From positions 868,739-932,738 of the forward strand of contig MZZL01000393.1 in the NCBI GenBank assembly GCA_002749535.1: a DNA stretch of 64,000 bases. The letters run 5' to 3'. The notes beneath the pieces were generated by a model that ran no database searches, was not told the DNA's origin, and saw only the letters and a program-made list of their open reading frames with translations. Shown piece after piece: positions 40,096 through 53,200 of the stretch. The DNA comes from Apophysomyces variabilis (Eukaryota > Mucoromycota > Mucoromycetes > Mucorales > Mucoraceae). Position 1 is the stretch's first letter, and the number at the start of each line of letters is the position of its first letter. The position numbers were made by a program, and so were the translations under genes.

Positions 40096-41509
40096 CTATT
40101 TTTTTACCTTAACCATAAGATCAGACACAGGTTTATCTGCTTCTGCGTGTCGGTAGATGTACCCAACCATTCGCAGGGCTTCTGCTCGCTTATACCGGGT
40201 CTTACTGTCCACAGTCTAAATCGAAATAATTAGTAATTCAGAATATACGCTAATTAAATATATTACCTTGTCTTGCAGCACAGTATCGCATACTTGTCTT
40301 AAAGTGGCTTCTACTTCGAACTTGGACGTTTGCCATAAGGCTTTGTAGGCCTGTCCAAAAAAAAGTTCATAAACATGGTTGCTGATCACACTGACTCTTT
40401 CTCACTTACTTTGTTACTCGCTTCCTCTTCCAATCGTAGCTTCTCAGCTTGGTCCATGCCCTTTTCTTCAGCCTTAGCCATCACTTCAGCAATGGTCTGC
40501 ATTTCCATTGCACTCTTGACTGTTGACCAAAGCTCTTTCATGATATGTCTTTTCTGTTTTAGACTCTGAAAAATGCCGGGAAGTTCGCCACCTTTGATTC
40601 CTAAGAATTGCTTCGCTTTACTTGAATAGACGCCGCCAATAGAATGCAATAATTCCAGGCCATAGCTTTCTCCTTTTAGCTTCTCCGCTTCACATTTGAT
40701 TTGCTTTTGAAATGCAGCCGCAGCTTCTTCGTCACCGTTACTTTCCGCGTACAAAGATAATTTGTGAGTCAGAGTCTCTGCAAGCTTCTTAACACGTTCT
40801 TGTTGTTGCTTCTGAAGCTTTTCCATTTGTTCTTTGTTCAATGCTTTTTTATCGGTTGCTTCTAATTCTTCGGTATCAACTTCGGAAAACATGCTTCCAA
40901 CGGCCAATTCCCCAATGATGCCTGGTAATTTGCCATATTAATCGGCTGATCTCACCTTTGTGTCTCCCCTATCTTACTTCTGAATGCATCCCCACCAAAC
41001 ATTTGCTGAAAATATTCTCTTGGATCGGTGAATCCACCATCCGGTGCCAAGTCCTTGTCCTTGCCGTATTTGTTGTAATGCGCTCGCAATTGAGGATCAG
41101 AAAGGACTTGATAGGCTTCCGAAATTTCTTTAAACTATATGCAAATACGGCTTAGCTTTGTCATGGTAGAGCAACAGACTATTTATTATTTGTGAAGACT
41201 GAGTTACCTTCTCTTCGGCATCCGGTTCCTTGCTTTTATCAGGATGGTAGATCTAAATGACAGCTCATTTGTATATCGTTTTTGATTCGATACCCGTCAT
41301 GGGTGGGTGTCCTCGTTTATCAAACTTACGATGGCGAGTTTTCTGAAGTAGACGAAGACAATGAGCTCGAGATTCCATTATGGCAAGAACCATTTGTTTC
41401 CCTACCGGTAAGCCTTTTTGATCTGGATGTACTCGGCATTCACGGGTACTCCAAGCAAATCGTAGTATGATGTGTCTAGGGGGTTTTCGTCGGTTCCGAA
41501 GCGAGACAT
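40096..41509 (-). CDS. DnaJ (Hsp40) co-chaperone, CAJ1/DJP1-like
   Basis: Type III J-protein that stimulates Hsp70; yeast relatives act in protein delivery to organelles. Exons (minus): 41509-41406, 41342-41330, 41252-41208, 41134-40978, 40921-40410, 40350-40267, 40215-40096; 344 aa. The J domain is at residues 12-80: SYYDLLGVPVNAEY, KKAYRKLAIIYHPDKS with HPD at 42-44, and FKEISEAYQVLSDP. A DNAJ-X-type domain follows (EYFQQMFGG to SIIGELAVG, then a long charged helix). The KLAI segment is encoded by a 13-nt exon (41342-41330), without which the helix II/HPD junction breaks. The C-terminus LMVKVKK is Lys-rich. Confidence 0.92.
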
Positions 41510-41797
41510 TATTGATTATGACGTTTTCTCAAAGAAAAAGGTAAGTCGGGAAAAGGGAATTTTGGATTCAAACAATTGACCTTCTAAGAAATTTGATCTC
41601 CGGACTTGAAATTGCGAGCAAGGCACTTAAACAAACGTAGCATATAACCCTCACATCAAAGAAATAGTCGACTCGTGCTTGATAATTATATTGTTCATTC
41701 TGTGATTGTTTATAAAATGCTAGAGATTCAGTTCCTTTCCTAATATGAAGGCTAAAATGGCATGTCTCTTCCTTCTCTCTCACTGTGTGTAGATGAC

Positions 41798-42400
41798 TTA
41801 GATATCTTCAAGCTGTGCGTGAAGACTATCCAGCTGTGCTTGAAGCTCTTGATTTTGCAACTTGAGCTCCTCCTCCATTCTCTCTTGTTCCAGAAGTGCG
41901 CTTTCCAACTGTTGTACCTTTCGTTCAAAATGTTCAGCCTTGACATCGGCTTCGCGGAAACTAAGACAAGGGCAATGGTTAGTTGAACATCCTGGATTCA
42001 CAGTAAAAAGAAGACGTTACTTTTGCGTTGTTTCTTTCAGAGATCTGTCTGAATTTTCAAGTTCTTGCTCCAACAGATTAATCTTGCGCTGCGCCGCGTC
42101 CTTTTCTTTCTTCAAACTTCCATCCTCTTCCTCAAGACCCTTCAGCTGTCTACCCCGTTCAAGAGTCTTCTCCAGGTCCTCCTCGAGATATTTGTTTTTG
42201 TTGGTCCACGATATAATCTCGTGTTCCTGTCGCAACTGCTCTTCCGCTAGGCATTTCACCTTCGCTTCCAACTCCTCGGCTTTAGCGTTGGCTGCGTCGG
42301 CCTCAGCTCGAATGCTCTCGATTTTCTATTATTACCCATATATATTTCCAATTATCTGTTATCAGCGTACTTGACACTGTACCTCACGAAACTTGTCCAT
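41798..42400 (-). CDS. TPM1: Tropomyosin
   Basis: Actin-cable-stabilising coiled-coil dimer. Exons (minus): 42400-42383, 42325-42021, 41960-41798; exactly 161 aa, the length of Schizosaccharomyces Cdc8 and yeast Tpm2. It starts MDKFREKIESIRAEADAA, the conserved fungal tropomyosin N-terminus used for N-acetylation and end-to-end overlap. The whole protein is a charged heptad coiled coil, with the conserved stretch DVKAEHFERKVQQLE near the C-terminus. The first exon is only 18 nt (six codons). The DnaJ gene lies 288 bp downstream in the same orientation. Confidence 0.95.
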
Positions 42401-43311
42401 AATAAAGAAAGGAAGAGCCAAAGGAAAAGAAAAAAGGAGAATGTCAAAAATTAGTCTCCGCCAGGTCCCCTTACACACGTGCTGAAGCAGTTACTGCATT
42501 TTGTAGCACACAGAGACGACGCAGTCTCTCCGTTCGAGATTCCCGACTTAGTAAATGGTCTTTAGCCCTATTTGATTTGAAATCGTCGATCTACTGTGGT
42601 CCCTGGCAAAGAAAGACACTTATAAATCGAGCAAAAACAGGACCATTGCAAGAGGAAAATTGCACAAAAGAATAAATAAGCAAAATAGGTATTTAGTGAA
42701 ACAAGAAATGAAAGTGTGTTATTTCATCGAGAGAGTGGTTTGAGCAAACATCATTAACTCTGTTGATAGGTTATGGATTCCATTTGACGTTTTCGCAGAG
42801 TGCAATAACTATGCTGAGCTGATTGTACTGTATAATGACAATCCTCTGTTTAGAGCAACTGCCATAGACCATATGAAGGAAGGGGGTGGAGGGAGGGATA
42901 TTTTCTCCGAAGGATATTGAAACTAACACTGGTCTGGCGTGATCCATGGCCGATGCTTTTTCATGTGGGTGCTGCAGCAATAGTGTCACGCGCTATTTCC
43001 ATCTATGCTAGACAATGAATCTCTTGAATTCAGTTACGTATGGGATAGTTACCCACCGGACGATGAAAAGAAAGGAAAGAAAGACATGTGAAAAAGTTAC
43101 AAAGAGGTTATTCAGTTCTTATGAAAGTGGTGTGTGGTAAGAATATGCTAGTAATTCATAGTAAATGAAAGAAACAACGTGGTATGAGCTTACAAAGGAT
43201 CAAACTTTCCTTTGTGCGTGGAAATTCAACATGTTAAATGATCTTATAGCCTAGGATGCATTCTTTTGGTTGGAGTGGCTGAGACTTAAAAGTTTGCATG
43301 ACCCAGCCAAG
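42401..43311. other. Intergenic, nothing recognised
   Basis: About 0.9 kb between tropomyosin (minus) and a plus-strand membrane protein gene, presumably both promoters. A 5' exon for the plus-strand gene may hide here, but no convincing donor/acceptor pair was found. Confidence 0.35.
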
Positions 43312-43830
43312 ATGTGGGACCCTCCGAACGACCTTATCTTTTCGCGCTATTTCTTCTCGTTCTTCTTCAACTCCATGACCTCCGTAACGGGTCAACGTCT
43401 TTTTCCTCTTCGGTCATGGCTGAATAACGCACTTGTTCCACAGCCAGTTGGTCATTCCATCTTGACATTTGCCATTGGTGCCATGGCATTCTGTGCTATT
43501 ACCTCCCTCTTCTTTCTATTCCTTTTTGTCAGCCTTTTTGATGATATTGTCCGTGTATTAGGCCCCGAACGTGTTTGGGGTCTTGCAAAAAAGGAATGGG
43601 TCGTCTTGGATTGGACGATCCTATTGGAGAAACTCAGTAAACAACTCACCAATCTTGCCGAGTGGGAGCGACAGAAACGGACAGCCTGGTATTCGGATAA
43701 AAATCCGTCTTATCAAGATGCCGACCGTTTTCACGATTTTGTCCATACTTTGACCGGTTATCTGGACGATTACGTTCGTGCTCGTCAGACCAAGCAACAA
43801 CAACAACAACCACCACCTCAGCAACAATAA
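43312..43830 (+). CDS. Predicted membrane protein with Gln-rich tail, function unknown
   Basis: Single open frame of 172 aa from the ATG at 43312. A strongly hydrophobic segment (ILTFAIGAMAFCAITSLFFL and on to FVSLF, about residues 50-75) could span the membrane once or as a hairpin. It is followed by a charged, Trp-rich helical region (WGLAKKEWVVLDWTILLEKL, LAEWERQKRTAWYSDKN). The tail is a polyglutamine/proline run (KQQQQQPPPQQQ) encoded by CAA/CAG repeats that continue past the stop. I do not recognise a family. The frame is open upstream to 43270 without ATG, so a 5' exon may be missing. Confidence 0.5.
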   Translation: MWDPPNDLIFSRYFFSFFFNSMTSVTGQRLFPLRSWLNNALVPQPVGHSILTFAIGAMAFCAITSLFFLFLFVSLFDDIVRVLGPERVWGLAKKEWVVLDWTILLEKLSKQLTNLAEWERQKRTAWYSDKNPSYQDADRFHDFVHTLTGYLDDYVRARQTKQQQQQPPPQQQ

Positions 43831-44600
43831 CAACAATAACAGAAACAACAACAGCAGCAGAAGCCATATTAAATCTGCCCTCGTTATTCATAGCATAGTT
43901 TGCCCTTATTCGCATTGTAGTACCCAAACTTCATTACACTTATAACTTGTTAGAAAGGGAACAAAAGGGAGTATAAATGGAGATCACTATATTCATTGAT
44001 TCGGAATAGAAGAGAAGCACTGATGAAGGCTTATTGTGCAGGCCACGCATTCACTTCAACGAAACGTAGCAGTAGCAATATGCTCTGTCACCGCAAAACT
44101 TAAGGAATATTACTACGCTAGCAAGAGTAATCTTGTGCTATAGCGAACATGCAAGCGCACGCTCAACTTCGGAGAATTCTATTCTTTTTAACTTCGTTTT
44201 ACCGAGATTTGCATTTGGTGTTTGTTCCTCCGTTTGTACATGACTCCTCCTAATTTCTCCTTTATGCGGTTCATAAGTCTTAGCTTTCTGATCCCTTTTG
44301 GTGTGGCTCGAATGGATCAAGATGTGAGACGGCTATAGTGAGATAAATCACATTTTATGCTCGATTGATAGCACATATTGTCCAAGAACTACTCAGCAGT
44401 GTGTATTATCAACGCTTTAGTTCGTTAATTGCAGTGTAAAGATGGAATGTTCCAGAATACGTCAGTTTCGGCTAGTACACCAAGGCGTACAGTATTACGA
44501 ATCATGGCATTACGCGTACAGGAACTCGGACTGCTTATGGTGTCACAATGCGAGCATATAAAGGCATTTCTGAATTTCCTTGTCTGGTCGTCAACGCTTA
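43831..44600. other. Intergenic, nothing recognised
   Basis: 770 bp between two plus-strand genes, probably the 3' UTR of the membrane protein and the ECM29 promoter. A CAA/CAG-rich stretch (43831-43862) continues from the preceding gene. Confidence 0.4.
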
Positions 44601-47600
44601 ATGGCTTCTAACGAACTGGAGCTTCTTGGTACACTGCGATATATCCCACATGCTCGTTCTAACAAAGTCCTCCATCAGAGAATGTCGAACTCAAGCTAGC
44701 CATGTGCACCAGCGATGCCCAGCTGGAACGTACTGTAGGCGTGTTCCTTCCACCAGTCTTGTTGAAGCTCTCAAGTAACAATGAGCTTGCTCGGAAAAAG
44801 GCAAGCAGCTTAAGCTTATATATATATGTATCTCAGATCTCTCATGCGACAATAGGTGATGGACATTTTATCTCACATCAACAAACGTGTCAAGCCGAAT
44901 CTATCTATCAAACTTCCATTCAATAACCTTTTGTCACAATTCACTGACCCCGGAGTATCCGCGTTTGTCAAGAACTTTACGTTGATATACCTTGAAATGT
45001 GTGTCGCACGAATGACCCCTGAAGAAATTGCGAACCATGTCCCAAGCTTTCTACGCGGCATAGCCGGGCGGCCAGCTTCACAACGACTGACGCTCTTGCA
45101 AATGACAATACCGGTAAATGAAAAAAGAAAAAAGGGTACCAATTCGGACCGGATGTGTCCTAACAAAAGGAGGTCTCTGTAGACTCTGGCAAAATTGAAA
45201 CTTTCTGATGACCAAGAGATAGCGGAGCGGGATGTGTTTGGTTTCAACGATAGTCCTCAGGATGTTTCGATCATATTGAACTTCTTCCTTGATATCCTGC
45301 TATACCAGCCATCTGCCAGACAAACAGCACAACATCCTACTGATATGCCGCGTGAAAGGGTATACAGTGGACTGAGCAAAGCTGCCGTTGAAGATATAAA
45401 TAACAAAGGAAAAGCAGACTGGAGTGGAAATAGACTGACAGAAGCAAAAGTGAGTTACAATCAGAAAGTCGTATACAATGTAAATTCTGATTAATCCCTG
45501 CTAGCTCGGTATAGTCCGTTTTCTTTTGACCCCAGCTTTTACCGACAACGAGCGACTGCGTCTTTTAATTGCTGGCGTGTGTGATATCAATCATCAGGTC
45601 ATTTCTTTGTGCGAAGATGGACTTCGACGTTATACTAGCAATGTGGATCTGGAAAATGCGCAGCTGTTACAGTCTCTGTACACCTTGTATTTAGGCACCA
45701 AGGCCAAGACAGGATCTGGTATGCCGCTTTTATTGCGAAATGACGAGGAGGGCTTTAATGAAGCATAGATAACGGGAATGCACGGGCACCAGCATCTAAT
45801 GCAATCAAAATCCGCATTTTGCAGTATTTAAACAAGTCCGTAGCTGCTACGAATATGATCACTCAAATGATACAAGTAGTCTTCGACGGCATTTATGGTA
45901 GATCATATTGAAGATCTTGCGAGTCGTTTCCTTATAAATTGACCCTAGGAGACGAGTCCAATATGAAACTACGCAGATCAACAATGTCATACCTGCAATG
46001 GACTGCACGCATGGTATGGTTTTTTTTGTTAATGAATTTTACCCTTTCCTAACAGTAGCCTTATGCAAGTGTGATTCTGCCAAAATTGCTCCTGTGGCAC
46101 CCATTTTAGTTTCTGGCCTACTGAAGTATATCGATCAGAACCCAGAGGTGAATGGCCACGGTAGGTAGTTTTATTACGGGTGGACATGTGTTTTAATATA
46201 GCACAGACCAGGAGAGCATCAAAGGTTATGCTTATATATCCTGTGGATTGATTGCGAAGAAAGGTGAGCGTGTTAAAACCATTCTCTCTCTCGCCACTGA
46301 CCAGCTGCCTGATAGTTCCGAAGTTAGCTTTGGATGACACTGAGATACTATCCAAGTTCTTCGATCATCTAGAGAAAGAAAAACCTAATGTACGGGTATA
46401 TATTCAGGACGCATTATCCTCTATGATCGAGATCTACATTGATCTTAGTGAATCATCCTCGATCTATGACCAGTTAGCTGATATTATTCTTAATGCCGTA
46501 CAAAAGGTTGGTGTGGCGGTTTGGAGTGTTTATCATTGCTGACGTGATCTGTAGAATAATCCAAACTCTCGTTTTATGGCACTTAAATACGCAAACGCTA
46601 TTTACCCGTATTCTTCGGTTTTTGCGCGATATGTCTGTCTTTTGGCCACTTCATCGAGCATTGTCAAACTGGAAGTCAATGAAGAATCAAAGAGAGGACT
46701 ACATCCCTTTGTTCGCAGTGCTTCTGGGTTTATAGGGTCGACACAAGATATTGTCCCTCCTTCCATGCTACCAAAGTTTGTTGATGTGGTCAAATATGTC
46801 ACAGAGCATCGGCCAAACGAACAATACACGCTTGACTCTAAGACCCCTTGCATTAAAGGGTACCCAGTTGAAGTTTACTCTGAGATATTATCCTTTATCC
46901 GGATGATATTGATCTTGGAAAGCAATCCAACTACTATCTTAATCGATGAGTATGTTGAAAGCAAAGTTGAAAACAACATGTCAGAAGACCCAGTGACGAT
47001 GGAAAATTTTAAGTCGTTTGTCAATGACGCTTGGCTGGGCCCAAGTACAGAGAACCGAGAAGCGCTGGAACAATGGCTGCAGTTAATAGAGAACGCTCTG
47101 GATAATAACCTGAAAGGTAGGCCAAATGTCACCGAATCCATCATTTATTGATCTCTATTAGATACTATTCTAATGTCGACGGCATCCAGGTGTTTACTAG
47201 AAATGATATCGCTCGGTCCAGCTTCGATTTCAACGACGTTCAAACCTAGGTTGAGCTTTTTCAAAGGACTTGCAATTTCGGAGAAAGTAGCGACACATAC
47301 CATCATGTCACGCATATTTGGTATCATTGCCAGTGACGAAACAGTTACCCAGATGGAGGTTGAAGAGCTCCTTACAGAATTATGCAACTTGTTGGAGGCC
47401 GAGGTGAAACACCATGGCAACGGCAGCATCGAGCAGAAACATGGTGTTATATTGACAGTTGGCTATCTTCTTAGTCGCTGCAATTATCGAAATCGCTCTC
47501 TTTCAAGTGACCTTATACGACGCTGTATCAAGAACTTGTCGTCCTATTTGGAATCGCCGTCCACCATTCAATACTCGTTAGCAGCCGCTGCTGCGCAGGC

Positions 47601-50600
47601 TTTAGGTGACATAGGCCGTACGAAGATGTTGCCTTTACCTTCTGAAAAGCGCAAGAGCGAGGAAGTAGTGGAGCAGCCGGACTCTTCTGCAAATAATCTG
47701 ATGGACGTCGATTCGAAGCATGCCTCAGCAGCACAGGAAGTAATTGAGAGGCTTGCGAAACTGGCAAAGACATGTAAAGATGCTAAAGTTCAAGAAAAGG
47801 CAATCATTGCATTAGGTGATCTAAGTGTCCCGTTACCTGCCGAGAGTGCCTTGACAGATGTGATTATTGACGCGCTATTTGCCAGTGCGGACACCAAACA
47901 AATCGAGCTTTTCTTTGCAGGTGGCGAAGCATGGGCAGCTTTAGGCTTTGGATGGGGTTCATTAGCAATGCACAAACATAAAGACCTTAGCCGTATGGAT
48001 ATATTAGATTGCCTTGACGAAACAACCGTGAAAGATGTCGTGTTCCAACGCGTGATTGAAAAGATCGTCAAAACGTATGTAACTAGCGACCGGTCTTGGT
48101 ATAGGAAAGCTTCGTGTATTTGGCTTTTGTCAATCCTAAAATTCGGAAAAGGGCAAGAGCTTATTCAGGTATACTTGCAATGAAGGATTTTTGCAATGTA
48201 TTGACTGTCTATGTAGTCTAACTTGAGTATGCTTCATGCATCCTTTTCACGCCTGCTTGGAGACCAAGATGGTAAAGGATTTTAAATAAGCAGGCAGAGA
48301 TATTAGTACAAGAACACTAATACTATGAATACCAGATTTTACTCAAGAGGTGGCATCTAAAGGGCTTGGACTAGTCTATGAATATGGTGATGCAAAACTT
48401 AAGGAAGATATGCTTTACTCGCTCGTCGGCACCTTTTCAGAAGGACGTTCAATTCAAGCACAATCAGTCACCGATAACACCGTTTTGTTTGAAGAAGGTG
48501 CATTAGGTACTACTCCTGAAGGAAGCACTATCACGACATACAAAGAGCTTTGTTCGCTTGCTTCCGAACTGAATCAACCAGATCTTATTTACAAATTTAT
48601 GCATCTGGCAAATCACAACGCGGCCTGGGCTTCTCGGCGTGGTGCTGCATTTGGTTTCCAAAATCTTATGGCATTGGCAGAGAAAGAGATGGAACCATAT
48701 TTACCGCGTCTGATTCCGAAATTATACCGGTATCAATTCGATCCTAATTCTCGTGTAAACCAGAGCATGAAAACTATCTGGCGCTCGCTCGTGAAAGATC
48801 ATCAGAAGACCGTTGATACCTATTTTAATGAGATTATGGATGATTTGTTGAAAGGTCTGGGCAATCAGCAATGGCGTGTTCGAGAAGCGTCCTGTGTTGC
48901 AATTACAGATATCGTACATGGTCGGCAGCTTTCACAAATTCAGCCTTATCTCGAGGAGTTATGGCGTATGTGCTTCCGAGCTCTCGATGACATTAAAGGA
49001 TCTGTACGCCAAGCCGCAACACAAACATGCAAATCACTTACGAAACTTACGGTCCATTATTGCGATCCTAACGTAGTTTCCGCTGCTGATGGTAGCAAGG
49101 TGATAGACATCGTAATGCCGTTTTTACTACAAAAGGGCATTGTATCGGATGCTGAAGATGTCCAGAAATTCAGTTTGGACGCTGTACTTCGAGTATGCAA
49201 AACTGGCGCTGCATTACTTAAACCATATGTTCCTGATATTATTGAAACGTTGCTGGAGTCCTTGTCTTGTATGTATGAGACGGCAAGAAATGCGTTTATT
49301 GACTATATTTTGCTAGCACTTGAACCTCAGGCCATGAATTACCTCAGTTTCCATGTCGAAAGATACAATATTTCTCAGGAACAGGTAAGAACTTGAAATA
49401 TTACCATATCTAAAAAGTATGGATTGTAGCTGGATAATGCACGCCTCAGTGGTGCTAAAAATTCTCCCATGATGGAAGGCATCGAGCATTGTGTGAATCA
49501 GATTGACGAAAAGGTTATGGAAGATCTGACTCCACGAATTATTAACCTGGTGAAGAAAGGCACCGGTTTACCGACGAAGGTCAGGCATATTTGGGTATGT
49601 TTGGAACCAGCTTCTCACTTCTGTAGTAGGCTGGCTGCGCCCGGTTCATAGTTACTCTCTGCATGAATCGCCGTGCCATATTCCAGCCGCATGCAGATTC
49701 CGTCATGAAGGCATTAACGGGAGCTATACGCTCGAGAAACCCAGTTATTCGGAAGTCCTACGCCACTGCTGTAGGCTACGTTTGCCAGTTAGTAACATTC
49801 GACCGACGAGTATCTCTTATAAGATACCTTAAGAAGCTATATATCTCTGAAGAAGGTTATTTTCACCGGTTATCTTTCTTATTGATTGGCTGACGCCGCT
49901 TTAGATGAGGATGCTCGTGTTGCTAGCGCGATTACCGCGGTAGAGATTACACGGTTTGCTGCGGATGCAGTCAAGGCGGTAGCATCTGATATTGTACCAC
50001 TTATTTACCTTGGTGAGCATGATCCGGATGAGAATCTGAATAAGTTGTGGAAAGATGCTTGGGAAAATCTTACGTCAGGTAAAAGAGTTTGTGATATGTT
50101 GATTGGAACTAATCGATGGGTCACAGGCACGCGTAGCATGGTTTTGCTATACACTGACGAAATCATAACTTTCGTACAGCCTCTACTGACATCTCCTTCG
50201 TGGAAAGTCAAGCAGACAGCTGCCCTGACAATTGCAGACATGTGCAAGTCTGCTGATACTTCAGTAAGCAAACACGCGGACAAATTGATGCCAGTAATGG
50301 TTTCGACTTTGGCAACCCGTTCTTGGGATGGTAAAGAGCATGTATTGGAAGCCTTCGTTCAATTATGTATTTCCGCAAAGTCCTATTTTGAAGAGCCAAA
50401 AGAACCTTCACTGGCAGAAGTTGTCAAGGTAACACAGTTCATCTGCGTGAAACACGGTTCCTAACACGACCTGTAAGATTCTTGTTCGTGAATCAAAGCG
50501 CAGGAATCGTACTTATCAGCGCCATGCTTTGGTATCCTTGAAAGCCTTTGCTGATGCATTCGGTGACAAGATTGATGTGTATGAGCAAGTTCAAGAGTTT

Positions 50601-51206
50601 TTGACGGATGTCTGTAATATGGACGAAATTGCAGCCGCCGAAGACGAGGAAAACGAAAACGCAAAGCCATTGTTATTAATGATAAAGGCAAATGCTTTCA
50701 AAGCCATCGTGGCTGGTTTTAGACCCAAGACATTCATACATCAAGGTAAGCGACTTTTCGCTACACCGACAAGAAGTAGTAACTGTTCCTATTCTTAGCA
50801 AAACACATCGATGCTTTGAGTGAAACTCTTACTGGCTGTCTCCATGGAAACGTATGGAACATTCAGTTAGCCATCCTTGAAAGCATTGGTGTGTTTATCC
50901 AGCATATCGGAGCTGAACATACCACAACTGTAGCGGACCAAATCCTAGAAAGTTCCTACCCATGTTTAGGCGATATGAAATATTCAGCTGTTCGAACAGC
51001 AACAATCGATGTTTTGGAAACGTTGACGACAACCGTCCCATCTCGTAGGTTTTATATTTTGATTGCGGATCAATATACTTACATTACGTAATACAGTTCA
51101 AGAACATAGCAAAGAAAAATTGCAGAACAACCTGAGGGAATCTATTCAGCGAGAAACTATCTCGATGCTACGAGAAAGATTACAAGATCTTCTAAAGAAG
51201 TTATAA
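44601..51206 (+). CDS. ECM29: Proteasome adaptor and scaffold protein Ecm29
   Basis: Giant HEAT-repeat protein that binds and quality-controls the 26S proteasome. Twenty-one exons: 44601-44628, 44679-44800, 44856-45113, 45183-45449, 45505-45718, 45769-45897, 45949-46013, 46070-46147, 46212-46263, 46316-46506, 46555-47116, 47162-48168, 48217-48271, 48336-49384, 49430-49579, 49630-49855, 49905-50078, 50127-50428, 50478-50745, 50799-51044, 51097-51206; 1850 aa, matching human (about 1845) and yeast (1868). Diagnostic stretches: MASNELELLENVELKLAM, FLPPVLLKLS, KKVMDILSHINKRVK, EVASKGLGLVYEYGD, NPSRVNQ-type DPNSRVNQSMKTIWR, GTGLPTKAGCARFIVTL and DEDARVASAIT. Intron 2 has a GC donor (AAAAAG|GCAAGC, 44801-44855). 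Introns 46507-46554 and 49856-49904 have weak GTT donors. Intron 50079-50126 is 48 nt and stop-free. Confidence 0.93.
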
Positions 51207-51563
51207 ATAGAAAGAATTCACAGATCTTATATATGATAGGTAGATAACTCGTCAGAATATGGCTTCGTATCTTAGGGTTTTTCTTCTTTGTATGATCCGG
51301 GAGCTGTTAACTTAAAATATCATAAATTTTATTCATGAAAACCATGACCCTACAATGAGAAAGCATGTAGACTCATGCATGCGAACAGCAACACTACGAG
51401 CTATATATCTCAGTTAAATTACGTACACCTAATGGTGACGAGAGTACCAAACTGAAAAACGGAACTGTCTTACAGATCAAATACTCAAGCCAACTATGGA
51501 ATCATGGATAGTCGAAAAACGTACATACATATCTTATGGTATTCAATATCATCATTTATCGTT
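51207..51563. other. Short convergent intergenic region ECM29-PRE2
   Basis: 357 bp holding both 3' ends. AT-rich, with no further features recognised. Confidence 0.4.
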
Positions 51564-52660
51564 TTATTGCGCTCCTCTTCCCATTTGGTCATGGTACTCC
51601 CAGTGCAAGTTACCCACATCGTGATTACCATGGTATTCCCATCCCTCCTTAGTTACATGATATACTAATTCCAAGCAAGTCAGTGTTACTTCATGAGATT
51701 AAGAAAAAAAAGCTTACAGTTGATGGATCCACCGGACATAGCATCGCGGTGAGTAGCATGATAAATGGATCGCTTTCCAAGTTCAAGAGCATCAGATACT
51801 GAGAGATCATAATCGTAGCCGCTATCCAATACACCATAGGCAAACGTGGATCCTGAGCCAACCGAGAAAATATCACCTTTCAGGCGGGTGCCATCCGAAT
51901 CCACGTAGAAAAGATTAGGTCCCTAATAAGCATAAGTTATTGGTTTCGTCCTAGACTAATCCGTTCACTTACTGATTTGTCCCAACCAGTGACCATGGTT
52001 CCCTGAAGAATTATGCAAATCAATACCACATGTATCATTGATCAAGCTTCTTTACCATTGATAGACCCATGCCCTTGTATGAGTAGACCATGTTGGCTAG
52101 AAGTTTGGAAGCAGCTGCTACAGAAATACGCTCCTTATTCCTCAATTCATACAAACGACATCGTCTGCCCAATTCACGTTCCCAATATTGACAATCTGCT
52201 GCACCACCAGCCAAAGTGCCCAGTAGATAGGGGTTAATTTCGATCACCTTTTCAACAGTTTGTGAAGCTTAAATCAAGTTAGCTATAGTTTCCTCGAATC
52301 AGGTCAGCATACTAACCAATGTAGTTGCCCATGGTGGCTCTTGAGTCTACTGCAACAACGACACCACCCTGAAACTGGAATGCCAATGTAGTTGTGCCGT
52401 GCTGAATCTTGATTTTGTAATCAGGTGAACTCTCGTCGGTCACATTTTTGAGGAAGTCGATAGGCTGTATAATACAGAGAAACATGAATGATATAGAACG
52501 ACGGAAAATGAGAATATTATACGTTGTGAACAGAAGGCATATCGAATGATGGGAACGAAAGAGCTTGGGCTGCGTCCCATTTTCCGCAGACGTTCAAGAC
52601 ATCGGTTTCTTGAGGCAAATGCAGTGGTGAGGAAGCGTACTTTTGTACAAATCGATGCAT
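51564..52660 (-). CDS. PRE2: 20S proteasome catalytic subunit beta5
   Basis: Chymotrypsin-like active subunit of the proteasome core. Exons (minus): 52660-52523, 52464-52317, 52267-52056, 52002-51973, 51922-51718, 51664-51564; 277 aa. A propeptide of 69 residues ends in HG|TTTLAF, giving the mature catalytic Thr1 at residue 70. Counting from Thr1, Asp17 and Lys33 of the catalytic triad are in place ([17 protein letters not shown]). The substrate pocket has Ala49 and Cys52 (GGAADCQYW), with Leu instead of the usual Met45. Exon 4 is only 30 nt ([10 protein letters not shown]). The C-terminus GRGAQ follows [17 protein letters not shown]. It is convergent with ECM29. Confidence 0.94.
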
Positions 52661-53200
52661 CGGTTCTAAACGATAGAAGGGGTACACGCGTCGGGACAGT
52701 CTATAGGCGGCGAATAAATGCCACCACCGGATAAATGACGTAAAAATAGCAGTCACTATTATCCGGTCAATCCGGTCCGAACTCACCAGTCATTCCAATA
52801 TGCAAGCAGTTCAAGCCGGCCAAAGCTTGTCGAACGCGAGTATGTCTAGGACGCAATCAGACCACAGATTTTTGGTCTATGTCTTTGCGTGTATAGTAGG
52901 AATATGTTACACTGATGCATAGGATATACTTGCGCTGCTGAGTGTGCATTCTGCGCAAATGATCACAACATATGTATGGGGTTTAAGGGCGTTTTCTTTA
53001 GCTTTGCTTCGATATATAGCGTCTTCTATTTAATGCATGTATTTACTGTATTATAAATGGATCTTAAAAACTGCTCATTTTGTGGACGTGAAATTGATTT
53101 GAAATAGAACAAAAATTTTTTTAGTAAGCATTACATGCAAAGCATATTGTGGGACACATTTTTAGTACGGAGAGACTATCAGCCATCGAAAAGATAAATA
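52661..53200. other. Intergenic upstream of PRE2
   Basis: 540 bp, presumably the PRE2 promoter. No consensus PACE-type proteasome element was identified by eye; no gene or repeat before the MITE. Confidence 0.35.

Noticed and set aside
47145..48071. Minus-strand open frames across ECM29
   Set aside because: Antisense to a continuous, family-conserved ECM29 exon.
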